A stretch of DNA of 64,000 nt from the NCBI GenBank assembly GCA_035294225.1, contig DATGLH010000093.1, positions 18,203 through 82,202 on the forward strand. The letters run 5' to 3'. A program made the position numbers and the translations under genes. Numbering within the stretch: position 1 is the first letter of the stretch; each line of letters starts with the position of its first letter. The notes beneath the pieces are model-generated. The model worked only from the letters and a program-made list of their open reading frames with translations, ran no database searches and was not told the DNA's origin. Source of the DNA: Trebonia sp035294225. Its GTDB lineage: Bacteria; Actinomycetota; Actinomycetes; Streptosporangiales; Streptosporangiaceae. This document shows, in pieces, positions 36,545 through 45,146 of this stretch.

Positions 36545-36546
36545 AG

Positions 36547-36594
36547 ATGAATGTGGCATTCAGCCGCCTATGACCGGCTCGATGTCACATTCAT
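36547..36594. terminator. Long nested hairpin between convergent tsaD and coxG
   Basis: ATGAATGTGGCAT (36547-36559) pairs with ATGTCACATTCAT (36582-36594) at 12 of 13 positions, and AGCCG/CGGCT pairs inside. The left arm also contains its own palindrome TGAATG-TGG-CATTCA. Between converging genes it is a natural bidirectional terminator; the nested form also suggests a dispersed repeat. Confidence 0.6.
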
Positions 36595-36696
36595 ACGGTT
36601 CGTCTGGTGCTCCCCCGGTTCGCGGTCCTCCCGGTTCGCGGGTGCCCGCCCGGTTCATGCGATGCCCGGATTCCGGCGGCGGGCGGGGGGCTGGGG

Positions 36697-37446
36697 CTAG
36701 GACTTGGAGCGGCGGAACATGCCGCGGAAGCGGCGGCCGAGGACGGCGATCAGCGCGACCGCTGCGGCGACCGGGAGCACGCGCTTGAGGACGGGAACGC
36801 CGACCAGCTTGATCAGGTTGAGCGAGTCCTCCTGCCGCGGGAGCACTGCCGCCGGCTGAGTCGGCGTGGGCGTCGCCGCCGTCCCCCCGGCGGCCGTCCT
36901 CCCGGCGGCCGTCCCGCCCGCGGCCGCCGCGCTGGCCCCGGCGCCGGCCGTGCCGGCGCCCGCCCCGGTGCCCGCACTGCCGCCCGTCCCGTCAGCGGCG
37001 ATCAGGGCCTCCAGGTTGGCCGCGAACTGCGCGATGAGCTTGCCGCTCACCTCGGGCAGCAGGCTCCGGCCGAACTGGGCGGGACGGCCGGTGACGTTCA
37101 GCGAGGTGTGGATGGACACCAGCGTGCTGCCCGCGGTGTCGCCCGGCTTGAGGCCGGCGTGCACGGTAGCCGAGGCGGTGCCCGCGCCGCGGGTCTCCTT
37201 GCCGGACGCCTCGATCGCGATCGCGTGATTCGCCTGGTCCTTCTCGGTGAACTTGGCGGTCCCCTTGTAGCTCAGCGAAAGCGGGCCCAGCTTGACCTTG
37301 ACCTGGCCCGCGATCTCATCTCCCTCGACCGAGGTGACGGTGGCACCCGGCATGCACGGAGCGATCCGCTCCACGTCAAGCAGGACATCCCAGGCCTGCT
37401 CGGGCGGCACGGGAACGGTGAACGAATTGTCAAGCTCAATGGCCAT
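36697..37446 (-). CDS. coxG: CoxG-family SRPBCC protein with C-terminal membrane anchor
   Basis: ATG at 37446; 249 residues. Residues 1-150 are an SRPBCC lipid/ligand-binding fold of the CoxG family (FTVPVPPEQAWDVLLDVERIAPCMPGA). A Gly/Ala/Thr-rich linker of about 50 residues leads to a hydrophobic helix (VLPVAAAVALIAVL) and a basic end. CoxG is thought to recruit or mature CO dehydrogenase at the membrane. Last gene of the coxS-L-M-G operon, 146 bases after coxM. Confidence 0.88.
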   Translation of the reverse strand: MAIELDNSFTVPVPPEQAWDVLLDVERIAPCMPGATVTSVEGDEIAGQVKVKLGPLSLSYKGTAKFTEKDQANHAIAIEASGKETRGAGTASATVHAGLKPGDTAGSTLVSIHTSLNVTGRPAQFGRSLLPEVSGKLIAQFAANLEALIAADGTGGSAGTGAGAGTAGAGASAAAAGGTAAGRTAAGGTAATPTPTQPAAVLPRQEDSLNLIKLVGVPVLKRVLPVAAAVALIAVLGRRFRGMFRRSKS

Positions 37447-37592
37447 ACGACACTACCTTCTCGCTGGTTCGCTAGTAGTTCGCAATTGTATGCGCACGCC
37501 TTTCCGTCAACCGCGGCGGCCCGTGACGCCGCGCTGGCCGGGACCCTGGCGCAGACGCCACGGCCCCGGCCAGCGACCACACAGCACTCCGG

Positions 37593-38450
37593 TCAGGACG
37601 CGGCCGCCGCGGCGGCTAGCGCCCGGCCGGTGAGGACCCGGGCCAGGTGCCGCCGGTAGTCGGCGGTGGCCCTCAGGTCGTCCGGTGGGTTCGTTCCCTC
37701 GTCGGCGCGCGCCGCGGCCGCCGCCAGGGCGGCGGCCGTCGCCTCGGCGCCGGCCGCCGCGGCCTCGACGGCCCGCGCCCGCACCGGCACCGAGCCCATG
37801 TTGGTGAGCCCGACCCGGGCCTCCGCGACGTGCCCGTCGGACCGCCGCGCGACCGCGGCGACCCCGACAAGCGCCCAGGCCTGCGCCGTTACGTTGAACT
37901 TCTCGTACCGGTAGCCCCAGCCGTCGAGTTTGGGCACCCGGATGAACGCCAGGATCTCCCCGGGAGCCAAAGAGGTCGTCAGGTAGTCGGCGAAGAAGTC
38001 CGCCGGCTTCACCTCACGCGATCCGGACGGTCCGCGGACCACCAGCGTCGCGTCGAGCGCCGTGATGACCGCGGGCAGGTCCCCGGCCGGGTCGGCGTGC
38101 GCCAATCCGCCGCCGATCGTGCCGCGGTGCCGCACCGCCGGGTCCGCGATCAGCGCCGTCGCCTGCGCGAGCAGGCCGCAGTGCTGCCTGATCAGCGGGT
38201 CACGAGTGACTTCGTAGTGCGTGGTCAGCGCGCCGATCTGGAGCGCGTCGCCGACATCGCGCACGCCGCGCAGCTCGTCAAGCCCGCCTATGTCGACGAG
38301 CTTGTCGGGGAAGGCGAGCCGCATCCGCAGCAGCGGCATCAGCGACTGCCCGCCGGCGATCACCTTGATGTCGTCGCCGCCGGAGGCGAGCGCGCGCACC
38401 GCCTCGTCCACCGAAGAAGGCCGCACGTAGTCGAACTTCGCCGGGATCAT
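37593..38450 (-). CDS. coxM: Molybdenum hydroxylase FAD-binding medium subunit (CoxM type)
   Basis: ATG at 38450, four-base overlap with coxL; 285 residues. The FAD-binding motifs AGGQSLMPLLRMR and TIGGGLAHADPAGD are present, then the CO-dehydrogenase flavoprotein C-terminal domain (FFADYLTTSLAPGEILAFIRVP). Passes electrons from the iron-sulphur subunit to FAD. A longer frame upstream runs through coxL and was rejected. Confidence 0.93.
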   Translation of the reverse strand: MIPAKFDYVRPSSVDEAVRALASGGDDIKVIAGGQSLMPLLRMRLAFPDKLVDIGGLDELRGVRDVGDALQIGALTTHYEVTRDPLIRQHCGLLAQATALIADPAVRHRGTIGGGLAHADPAGDLPAVITALDATLVVRGPSGSREVKPADFFADYLTTSLAPGEILAFIRVPKLDGWGYRYEKFNVTAQAWALVGVAAVARRSDGHVAEARVGLTNMGSVPVRARAVEAAAAGAEATAAALAAAAARADEGTNPPDDLRATADYRRHLARVLTGRALAAAAAAS

Positions 38451-40843
38451 CGCGCCGCCCCTTCCGAACCCGAGGCCGGACCCGAGGCCGGACCCGAGGC
38501 CGGGCTGGCTTCCTGGATGGCCCGCCACACCCGCTGCGGCGTGCACGGCATCGGCACGTCGCTCACCCCCAGCGGCCGCAGCGCGTCGACGATGGCGTTG
38601 ACCACCGCCGGGGTGGACGCGATCGTGCCGGCCTCGCCGACGCCCTTGACGCCGAGCGGGTTGCCCGTGGACGGCGTGGTGGTCCGGGCGATCGTGAACG
38701 CCGGCAGGTCGGCCGCCGACGGGATCAGGTAATCCGCCAGCGTCGCCGTCACCAGGTTGCCCGAGGAGTCGTACGCGGCCTCCTCGTACAGCGCCTGGCC
38801 GATGCCCTGCGCGATGCCGCCGTGTACCTGGCCGTCCACGATCAGCGGGTTCACCACGACACCCACGTCGTCGACCGCGACATAGGACCGGATCTTCACC
38901 GCCCCGGTCTCGGTGTCGACCTCGGCCGCGCACAGGTGCGTGCCGTGCGGGAACGAGAAGTTGTCCGGGTCGTAGGTCGCGTCGGAGTCCAGCGACGGCT
39001 CCACGCCTTCCGGCATGTTGTGCGCCGCGAACGTGGCGAAGGCGATCTCGCCGATCGTCTTGCCCTGCTCCGGGTCGCCGCGCACCGACCAGCGCCCGTC
39101 CGCCCATTCCAGGTCGTCCGGGGACACCTCGAGCATCGCCGCGGCGACGGCACGGGCCTTCTCCCGCACCTTGCCGCAGGCCTTCACCACCGCGGTGCCG
39201 CCGACCGTCAGGGACCGGGACCCGTAGGTGTCCATTCCCTTGGGGGAGACCTGCGTATCTCCGTGCAGCACGCGGACGTCCTCGAAGGGCACGCCGAGCT
39301 CGTCGGCGACGATCTGCGACCACGCGGTCTCGTGGCCCTGCCCGTGCGCGCTGGACCCGGTGACCACCTCGACCTTGCCGGTGGGCAGCACCCGGACCGA
39401 GGCGTGCTCCCAGCCCCCGGCCCCGTACGCCAGCGAGCCGAGGATCCGGGACGGCGCGAGCCCGCACATCTCGGTGTATGTCGAAACCCCGATGCCGAGC
39501 CGCACCGGAGAGCCGGCCGCGTTCCGTTCGGACTGCTCCTTGCGGAGGTCGTCGTAGTGGAACAGCGACCGCGCCTGGGCCGTCGCCGCCTCGTAGTTCC
39601 CCGAGTCGTAGGTCAGCCCCGCGATCGTGGTGTACGGGAACTCCTCGTGCCTGATCCAGTTCCGCTCGCGCAGCTCGAGCGGGTCCACGCCGAGATGGGC
39701 GGCCAGGTCGTCCATGATGCGCTCGATGGCGAACGTCGCCTCCGGCCGGCCGGCCCCGCGGTAGGCGTCGGTCGGCGTCTTGGTGGTGAAGACTCCCGTG
39801 CAGTTGAACCGGTAGGCGTCCATCTTGTAGATGGCGTTGTACATGAACGCCCCCAGCAGCGGAATGCCCGGGGTTACCAGCATCAGGTAGGCCCCCATGT
39901 CCGCGAGCAGGTCAACGTCGAGGCCGCGAAGCTGCCCGTCAGCGGAAGCGGCGACCCGGATCCGCTGGATCTGGTCCCGGCCGTGGTGCACCGCGACGTT
40001 GCCCTCCGACCGCGACTCGGTCCACTTCACCGGGCGGCCGAGCTTGCGGGCGAGCAGCAGCGCGAGCACCTCTTCGGCGGTGACCTGTAGCTTGGAGCCG
40101 AAGCCGCCGCCCACGTCCGGCGCGATCACCCGCAGGTTCTGCTCACCGATGCCGGTGACGACGGCCAGCATCACCCGCAGCACGTGCGGGATCTGCGTGG
40201 CGGACCACATCGTGTACTCGTCGCCGACCGGTGCGCACACGACGGCGCGCGGCTCCATCGCCGACGGGATCAGCCGCTGCTGCCGGTAGGTGCGCTCGAG
40301 CACCACCGGCGCGTCGCGGAACGCCGCCTCCAGGTCCCCGTTGGCGAAGGTCCAGGTGAAGGACTTGTTGCCCGCCTCGTGGACCTTCGGGGACCCCGGC
40401 TCCAGCGCGGCTTCCATGTCGAGCACCGGCTCCAGCGGCTCGTACGACACGTCGATCGACTCGAGCGCGTCGGCGGCGGCGTACCGGTCCCTGGCTACGA
40501 CCGCGGCGACGATCTCGCCCGCGTACCGGACGGTGTCGACCGCCATCGGCGGGTGGTCCGGCATCACGATGTCCTCGGTAACCGGCCAGGCGCAGGGCAG
40601 GCTCCCCTGCTCGCCGGCGAAGTCGGCGCCGGAGAACGCGGCTATCACGCCGGACGCCTGCCGGGCCGCCGACACGTCCACCGACGTGATCCGCGCGTGC
40701 GCGTACGGGCTGCGCAGGAACGCGACGTGCGCCTGACCGGGCAGGGTGATGTTGTCTGTCCAGTTGGTCTGCCCGGTGATCAGCCGGGCGTCCTCCTTAC
40801 GGGTACGGGCCTTGCCGACCTCGTGTTCAACGATCGTTGTCAT
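38447..40843 (-). CDS. coxL: Molybdenum hydroxylase large subunit, form II CO-dehydrogenase-like
   Basis: Binds the molybdopterin cytosine dinucleotide cofactor. ATG at 40843; 798 residues. The cofactor motifs GGGFGSK and GQGHETAWSQI and the final Glu loop VKGVGEAGTI are present. The active-site loop at residues 360-366 is AYRGAGR, the form II signature; true (form I) CO dehydrogenases carry AYXCSFR with a catalytic cysteine. Substrate is therefore uncertain: CO oxidation is not excluded but another aldehyde or heterocycle is possible. Overlaps coxS and coxM by four bases each. Confidence 0.92.
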   Translation of the reverse strand: MTTIVEHEVGKARTRKEDARLITGQTNWTDNITLPGQAHVAFLRSPYAHARITSVDVSAARQASGVIAAFSGADFAGEQGSLPCAWPVTEDIVMPDHPPMAVDTVRYAGEIVAAVVARDRYAAADALESIDVSYEPLEPVLDMEAALEPGSPKVHEAGNKSFTWTFANGDLEAAFRDAPVVLERTYRQQRLIPSAMEPRAVVCAPVGDEYTMWSATQIPHVLRVMLAVVTGIGEQNLRVIAPDVGGGFGSKLQVTAEEVLALLLARKLGRPVKWTESRSEGNVAVHHGRDQIQRIRVAASADGQLRGLDVDLLADMGAYLMLVTPGIPLLGAFMYNAIYKMDAYRFNCTGVFTTKTPTDAYRGAGRPEATFAIERIMDDLAAHLGVDPLELRERNWIRHEEFPYTTIAGLTYDSGNYEAATAQARSLFHYDDLRKEQSERNAAGSPVRLGIGVSTYTEMCGLAPSRILGSLAYGAGGWEHASVRVLPTGKVEVVTGSSAHGQGHETAWSQIVADELGVPFEDVRVLHGDTQVSPKGMDTYGSRSLTVGGTAVVKACGKVREKARAVAAAMLEVSPDDLEWADGRWSVRGDPEQGKTIGEIAFATFAAHNMPEGVEPSLDSDATYDPDNFSFPHGTHLCAAEVDTETGAVKIRSYVAVDDVGVVVNPLIVDGQVHGGIAQGIGQALYEEAAYDSSGNLVTATLADYLIPSAADLPAFTIARTTTPSTGNPLGVKGVGEAGTIASTPAVVNAIVDALRPLGVSDVPMPCTPQRVWRAIQEASPASGPASGPASGSEGAAR

Positions 40844-41340
40844 GCGCTCACCCCCGCGCGCTCCCCAGTTGCCGCCTGTGCGTGCTCGCCGTCCCCCGCG
40901 GCCCTCATCACGGCGCGGACGATGTTCTGGTACCCGGTGCAGCGGCACAGGTTCCCCTCGAGCCCGTCCCTGACCTGCTCCTCCGTGGGATGCGGGTTGT
41001 CCCGCAGCAGGTCCACGGCCGCCATGATCATGCCGGGCGTGCAGTAGCCGCATTGCAGCGCGTGCTCTTCGTGGAAGGCCCGCTGGAGCGGATGCAGTTC
41101 CCCGTCGGCCAGCCCTTGGATCGTGGTGATCTCGGCCCCGTCGGCCTGCACGGTGAGCACCGAGCAGCTCTTCACCGACACGCCGTTCATCAGCACGGTG
41201 CAGGCACCGCAGTTCGTGGTGTCGCAGCCGATGGGCGTGCCGGTCCGCCCGGCGCGTTCTCGCAGGTAATGCACCAGAAGCAAGCGTGGCTCGACGTCGT
41301 CCTCGTAGCGCACGCCGTCGATATTCACGGTGATCTTCAT
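40840..41340 (-). CDS. coxS: Molybdenum hydroxylase small [2Fe-2S] subunit (CoxS type)
   Basis: ATG at 41340 after AAGGAGG; 166 residues. The plant-type cluster ligands are in GCDTTNCGACTVLMNG, and the second cluster in CGYCTPGMI and CRCTGYQNI. First gene of the operon coxS-coxL-coxM-coxG, the order found in form II clusters. The promoter must lie in 41341-41470, where an AACGGCCGTT palindrome sits at 41386-41395. Confidence 0.94.
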   Translation of the reverse strand: MKITVNIDGVRYEDDVEPRLLLVHYLRERAGRTGTPIGCDTTNCGACTVLMNGVSVKSCSVLTVQADGAEITTIQGLADGELHPLQRAFHEEHALQCGYCTPGMIMAAVDLLRDNPHPTEEQVRDGLEGNLCRCTGYQNIVRAVMRAAGDGEHAQAATGERAGVSA

Positions 41341-41470
41341 ACGCGGCCTCCTTGCCGTGGCAGATGCGCCTGAGGTCAACCGTAAAACGGCCGTTACGCA
41401 TTGCACCAGACCCCAGGTCACCGGCGGGTCGCGCTCCGTGCCGGAAAGGCGCCGCGTGCCGCCTCCCGCC

Positions 41471-41685
41471 CCTCGTTATCCCGAACGCACGCGGCTGCAT
41501 CGCGCTGGACGACATGTCCGCGCGACACGCGGGCGCCGGGCGTGGCTGGATGCCGCCCTGCCGGGGTCCCGTGCGGGCGGAAACCGGCCTTGGACCGGCC
41601 GGACGCCCGGACACCGGGCCGGAACACCGGACCGGGCAGCGCTGGCGGGCGGAGAGTCAGCCGCGTACGTTCGGGATAACCGAGG
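41471..41685. mobile_element. MITE-like element with 26-base terminal inverted repeats
   Basis: The left end 41471-41496 and right end 41659-41685 are inverted copies with one substitution and one extra base; both contain the word GTTCGGGATAAC or its complement. They enclose about 160 bases of GC-rich sequence without a gene. This size and architecture fit a small non-autonomous element or a long structured RNA. A three-base GCC flanks both sides, too short to prove a target duplication. It lies in the 659-base divergent spacer between coxS and the permease. Confidence 0.55.
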
Positions 41686-41754
41686 GCCCCGGCGGCGCGC
41701 AGTGCCTGGTCATGGACGCGGCGGTTCCGGCGGCGCCGGGCGTTCTGGGGCCGC

Positions 41755-41803
41755 GGGCCACAGCCCTCATCTATCGGGGGCTGTGGCCCACGGCCCCCGA
41801 TAG
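41755..41803. promoter_or_regulatory. Two overlapping, mutually exclusive hairpins
   Basis: Stem one pairs GGGCCACAGCC (41755-41765) with GGCTGTGGCCC (41779-41789). Stem two pairs CTATCGGGGGC (41771-41781) with GCCCCCGATAG (41793-41803). Both are perfect 11-base stems and share 41779-41781, so only one can be fully formed. About 200 bases upstream of the permease start. Function unknown. Confidence 0.55.
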
Positions 41804-41999
41804 AGCGATGCGCGGGGCGGCGGGCGCCGGCCCGCCGGGGAACGGGCTGCGAGGGCGGGAAGGCCGGGCCGGCCGGCGACGGCGATGGTGCCGGGCTTCC
41901 GTTTCCGGAGGTTAACCCGTCGTATGGCCACTGAATGACTCGTTTTTCGCTGATTCTTGTGCTAAAACCGTCGCATAGAACCGTCGAGAGGGGTGAGGC

Positions 42000-43568
42000 A
42001 TGGCTACTGCCGAAGGCACGCCGCCGGCCGTCGTCGAACAGTACGTGGACAAGGGGCTGAAATCTGGCGCGCTGGGGCTGATCTCCACCGTCGTCATGGG
42101 TGTGGCCTCGACCGCCCCGGCCTACAGCCTGGCCGCCACGCTGGGGCTTATCGTCGCGGCCGTCGGGCTTGGCGCCCCCGTCATCGCGCTGCTCGCGTTC
42201 ATCCCGATGCTGCTGACCTCAATCGGGTACAGCGAACTGAACAAGGCCGACCCGGACTGCGGAACGACGTTCACCTGGGCGTCGCGCGCGTTCGGGCCGC
42301 GGACCGGCTGGGCGGGCGGCTGGGCCATCGTCGCCGCCGACATCATGGTGATGGCGAGCCTGGCGCAGGTGGCGGGGCAGTACATGTTCTCGCTCTTCGG
42401 CGCGCACGGCATCGGCAGCAACCCGACGAGCGGCTGGGTGCTGCTGACCGGTATCGGGTGGATCGTCGCGATGACGTACATCTGTTACCGGGGCATCGAG
42501 GTGTCCGCGAGGTTCCAGCGGGTGCTGCTTGGCATCGAAGTGTTCATGCTGCTGCTGTTCTCGGTAGTCGCGCTTGTCCGCGTGGGCACCGGCCATCATC
42601 CGAGCGTCTCGATTACTCCGGCGCTTTCGTGGTTCAACCCGCTCCAGAGCGGCTTCTCGGCGTTCATCAGCGGCCTCATCTTGATGCTGTTCATCTACTG
42701 GGGCTGGGACACCGCCGTTGCCGTCAACGAGGAGACCGCTGACCGGGAGCGGACGCCAGGCCGCGCGGCGATCATCTCGACCTTCATCTTGCTGGTCACC
42801 TACGTGCTGACGATCCTGGCCGCTCAGTCGTTCGCGGGAGTGGGGACGAAGGGGATAGGGCTGGGCAATGCCGCCAACTCGGGCGACGTGCTGTCCGGGC
42901 TCGGCACCGAAGTGTTCGGCGGCTCCGGCATCGGGCGGTTCCTCGCCCAGTTGCTGGTCCTCATGGTGCTCAGCTCCGCGGCGGCGTCAACGCAGACGAC
43001 GATCCTGCCCACGGCGCGCACCACGCTGTCGATGGCGGTTTACGGCGCGCTCCCGAAGGCCTTCGCCAAGATGCACCCGCGCTACCTCACTCCTACGGTG
43101 TCGACGCTGGTCATGGGCGCCCTCTCGATCCTGCTGTACATCCCGTTCAACTACCTGTCCGGCGGGAACATGATCTACGACGCGGTGACCGCGATCGGCC
43201 TGTACATCGCCTTCTACTACGGTCTCACCGGGTTCGCCTGCGCCTGGTATTACCGCAAGACGCTGACCACGAGCGCCCGCAACCTGTGGATGCGGGGCAT
43301 CCTGCCGGTGCTCGGCGGCCTGATCATGTACTTCGCCGGCGGGTGGAGCCTGTGGGCGGACTGGGACGTGGCGACCGGAAACAGCTACACGTCGTGGCTG
43401 ATGCCGTTCTGGCCGCACTGGTACATCGGCGGCGTCTTCGTGATCGCCTTCGTCTCGGCGCTGATCGGCCTCATCGTCGGGATCTACACGTACTTCGCCG
43501 AGCCCGCGTTCTTCCGCAAGGAAACCCTGACCAGGGCCACCCCCACCCTCGTCCCGGATGAGGGGTGA
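42000..43568 (+). CDS. APC-superfamily amino acid permease
   Basis: ATG at 42000 after GAGAGGGGTGAGG; 522 residues with about 12 hydrophobic segments. The N-terminal GLISTVVMGVASTAPAYSLAATLG and the helix-3 region FTWASRAFGPRTGWAGGWAI match the amino acid/polyamine permeases. Substrate cannot be told. Single gene followed by a terminator. No link to the cox genes beyond the shared spacer. Confidence 0.88.
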   Translation: MATAEGTPPAVVEQYVDKGLKSGALGLISTVVMGVASTAPAYSLAATLGLIVAAVGLGAPVIALLAFIPMLLTSIGYSELNKADPDCGTTFTWASRAFGPRTGWAGGWAIVAADIMVMASLAQVAGQYMFSLFGAHGIGSNPTSGWVLLTGIGWIVAMTYICYRGIEVSARFQRVLLGIEVFMLLLFSVVALVRVGTGHHPSVSITPALSWFNPLQSGFSAFISGLILMLFIYWGWDTAVAVNEETADRERTPGRAAIISTFILLVTYVLTILAAQSFAGVGTKGIGLGNAANSGDVLSGLGTEVFGGSGIGRFLAQLLVLMVLSSAAASTQTTILPTARTTLSMAVYGALPKAFAKMHPRYLTPTVSTLVMGALSILLYIPFNYLSGGNMIYDAVTAIGLYIAFYYGLTGFACAWYYRKTLTTSARNLWMRGILPVLGGLIMYFAGGWSLWADWDVATGNSYTSWLMPFWPHWYIGGVFVIAFVSALIGLIVGIYTYFAEPAFFRKETLTRATPTLVPDEG

Positions 43569-43585
43569 TCCCGGCCAGCCGGCGC

Positions 43586-43621
43586 GAGAGCCCCGCCCAG
43601 GCCGCCCCGGGCGGGGCTCTC
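43586..43621 (+). terminator. Terminator after the permease
   Basis: GAGAGCCCCGCC (43586-43597) pairs perfectly with GGCGGGGCTCTC (43610-43621) over a 12-base loop, 17 bases after the stop codon. Confidence 0.8.
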
Positions 43622-43657
43622 CCCGATCCGCTCTCCCCGATCCGCTCTCCCCGATCC
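43616..43657 (+). repeat. Three tandem 14-base repeats
   Basis: GCTCTCCCCGATCC occurs three times in perfect succession, the first copy overlapping the terminator stem. Non-coding. Probably slippage. Confidence 0.85.
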
Positions 43658-43739
43658 GCGATGCTTGGATGCCCGGGCGGCGCACAGGCGGGCGGCGCAC
43701 AGGCCGTTCAGGCGCCGTTTTGACGCCCGCACGGGTGGC

Positions 43740-44642
43740 TTACAGGCTGTCCAGAGCGCTCCGCAGGATCTCCGGCGTCTTCGAGGCCGGCTCAGCCTGG
43801 AGGCAGAGCTGCTCCATTACCTCGAGGTAGCTGTCGACTTCCGCTGGCTTGTCGAGGTACAGGGCGCTCGTCAGCTGCTCGATGTAGACGACGTCCCGCA
43901 GGTCGGGCTCGGCGAACCGCAAGATGGTGAACGGACCGCCCATCGCCGGGTGCGAGCCCACCTGGAACGGCAGGATCTGCAGCGTCACGGCGGGGTGATC
44001 GCACATGTCGATCAGGTGCCGGATCTGCTCGCGCATGACGGCCTTGCCGCCGATGGACCGGCGCAGCGCGCCTTCGTCCATGACCGCCCACAGCCGCGGC
44101 GGGTTGTCCCGGCTGAGGATCTCCTGCCGGGAGAGCCGGGCCTCCGCGCGCCGCATGACGTCCTCTTCCGTGGCGGCGTTGCCCAGACGGATGAGCGCGC
44201 GGGCGTAGCCTTCGGTCTGCAGCAGGCCAGGGACGAACTGCAACTCGTAGACCCTGATGAACGAGGCCGCGGCTTCCAGGCCGAAGTACGGTTCAACCCA
44301 GTGCGGCAGGATGTCCGAGTAGCCCTGCCACCAGCCCGGCGTGTTCGCTTCCCGCGCCAGCTTGAGCAGCGCCGCGCGTTCCTCGCCGCTGGTGACCCCG
44401 TACAGGGTCAGCAGGTCGGCGATGTCCCGCTCCTTGAACCCAACCCGGCCGTGCTCCATGCGGCTGATCTTGGAGTGAGAGCCGCGGATGGCGGCCGCCG
44501 CTTGCTCCGTTGTGACGAACGCCTCTTCGCGCAGCCGGCGCAGGTGTCCGCCGAGCACCAGCCGCTGGACGGTCGGCCCTGCGGAGCGAGGACCGAACAA
44601 CGACTGCGGAGCCTCCCAGACGGAGTCCTCAGACGGCAGCAT
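43740..44642 (-). CDS. Helix-turn-helix DUF5753 (Scr1/WhiJ-like) regulator
   Basis: ATG at 44642 preceded by GAGGAG; 300 residues. An XRE helix-turn-helix lies at about 30-80 (LRRLREEAFVTTEQAAAAIRGSHSKISRMEHGR). The rest is DUF5753 (PGWWQGYSDILPHWVEPYFGLEAAA, VYELQFVPGLLQTEGYARALI, LQILPF). Such regulators in Streptomyces, WhiJ being the studied example, work with small DUF397 proteins, one of which is the next gene upstream. They influence development and secondary metabolism; target genes here are unknown. Confidence 0.9.
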   Translation of the reverse strand: MLPSEDSVWEAPQSLFGPRSAGPTVQRLVLGGHLRRLREEAFVTTEQAAAAIRGSHSKISRMEHGRVGFKERDIADLLTLYGVTSGEERAALLKLAREANTPGWWQGYSDILPHWVEPYFGLEAAASFIRVYELQFVPGLLQTEGYARALIRLGNAATEEDVMRRAEARLSRQEILSRDNPPRLWAVMDEGALRRSIGGKAVMREQIRHLIDMCDHPAVTLQILPFQVGSHPAMGGPFTILRFAEPDLRDVVYIEQLTSALYLDKPAEVDSYLEVMEQLCLQAEPASKTPEILRSALDSL

Positions 44643-44823
44643 CACCACTCCTCGCTCGCTTAGGGTCCGGTCACAGTCAACGGCATGCGCCAGTCTCGCA
44701 TGCAATCATGCCATCGCGGAAGAGGAGTGCATGACAATTCAATAGAGAGCCGGGGCCGACCGTGTTTCCCGCGGTGTTTCCCGCGGCCGGCCGCACCGGG
44801 CCGCCGGCCGTTTACGGCGCTGG

Positions 44824-45066
44824 TTAACGCGCCGACGAGAGCACGTGATCGAACTCTCCGTCCTTGGCGCCCGCCAGGAACGCGGCTATCTCCGCGCGGG
44901 TATAGATCAGCGCCGGGCCGCTGGGGAAGCGGGAGTTCCGGACCGCGATCCCGCCGTCCGGGAGGGCTGCCACCTCGACGCACGCCCCGTTGGGGTTGCT
45001 GTGCTGACTCTTCTGCCAGGCAACGTCGAGTTCCGAGGCTGGCATGCCGTTGTAGGTGTGACTCAT
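44824..45066 (-). CDS. DUF397 small protein
   Basis: ATG at 45066 with GGAAGGA upstream; 80 residues. The family signature is clear: AWQKSQHSNPNGACVEVA, then GGIAVRNSRFP and FLAGAKDGEFDH. DUF397 proteins are small partners of DUF5753 regulators, like BldB-type proteins. The pair is separated by 181 bases but lies on the same strand. A longer frame upstream was rejected. Confidence 0.9.
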   Translation of the reverse strand: MSHTYNGMPASELDVAWQKSQHSNPNGACVEVAALPDGGIAVRNSRFPSGPALIYTRAEIAAFLAGAKDGEFDHVLSSAR

Positions 45067-45124
45067 GTTCCTTCCACTGACGTATCGTGAAATTTCCGCC
45101 AGAGCACCCCACGGTTGATCACCG

Positions 45125-45146
45125 TAAGTGATCTGATGATCGCTTA
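45125..45146. promoter_or_regulatory. Operator-like inverted repeat upstream of the DUF397 gene
   Basis: TAAGTGATC and GATCGCTTA (8 of 9 pairs) flank TGAT. It lies 59-80 bases before the DUF397 start, in the 366-base divergent spacer shared with the ATPase gene. Further GATC words nearby (45115, 45131) may extend it. The natural candidate binder is the DUF5753 regulator. No gene was found in the remaining spacer. Confidence 0.45.

Noticed and set aside
36469..36696. Possible tRNA or small RNA gene between tsaD and coxG
   Set aside because: No cloverleaf, anticodon arm or T-loop could be built; the structure present is a terminator-type hairpin.
38822..40090. 422-codon plus-strand frame opposite coxL
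   Set aside because: Shadow frame; the minus-strand coxL has all cofactor motifs.
41352..41915. 187-codon plus-strand frame in the cox-permease spacer
   Set aside because: It runs through the inverted-repeat element and the twin hairpins and shows no domain or binding site; treated as non-coding.
44660..45112. Overlapping minus-strand frame covering the DUF397 gene
   Set aside because: The DUF397 frame has the family signature; this one is a shifted reading of the same DNA.
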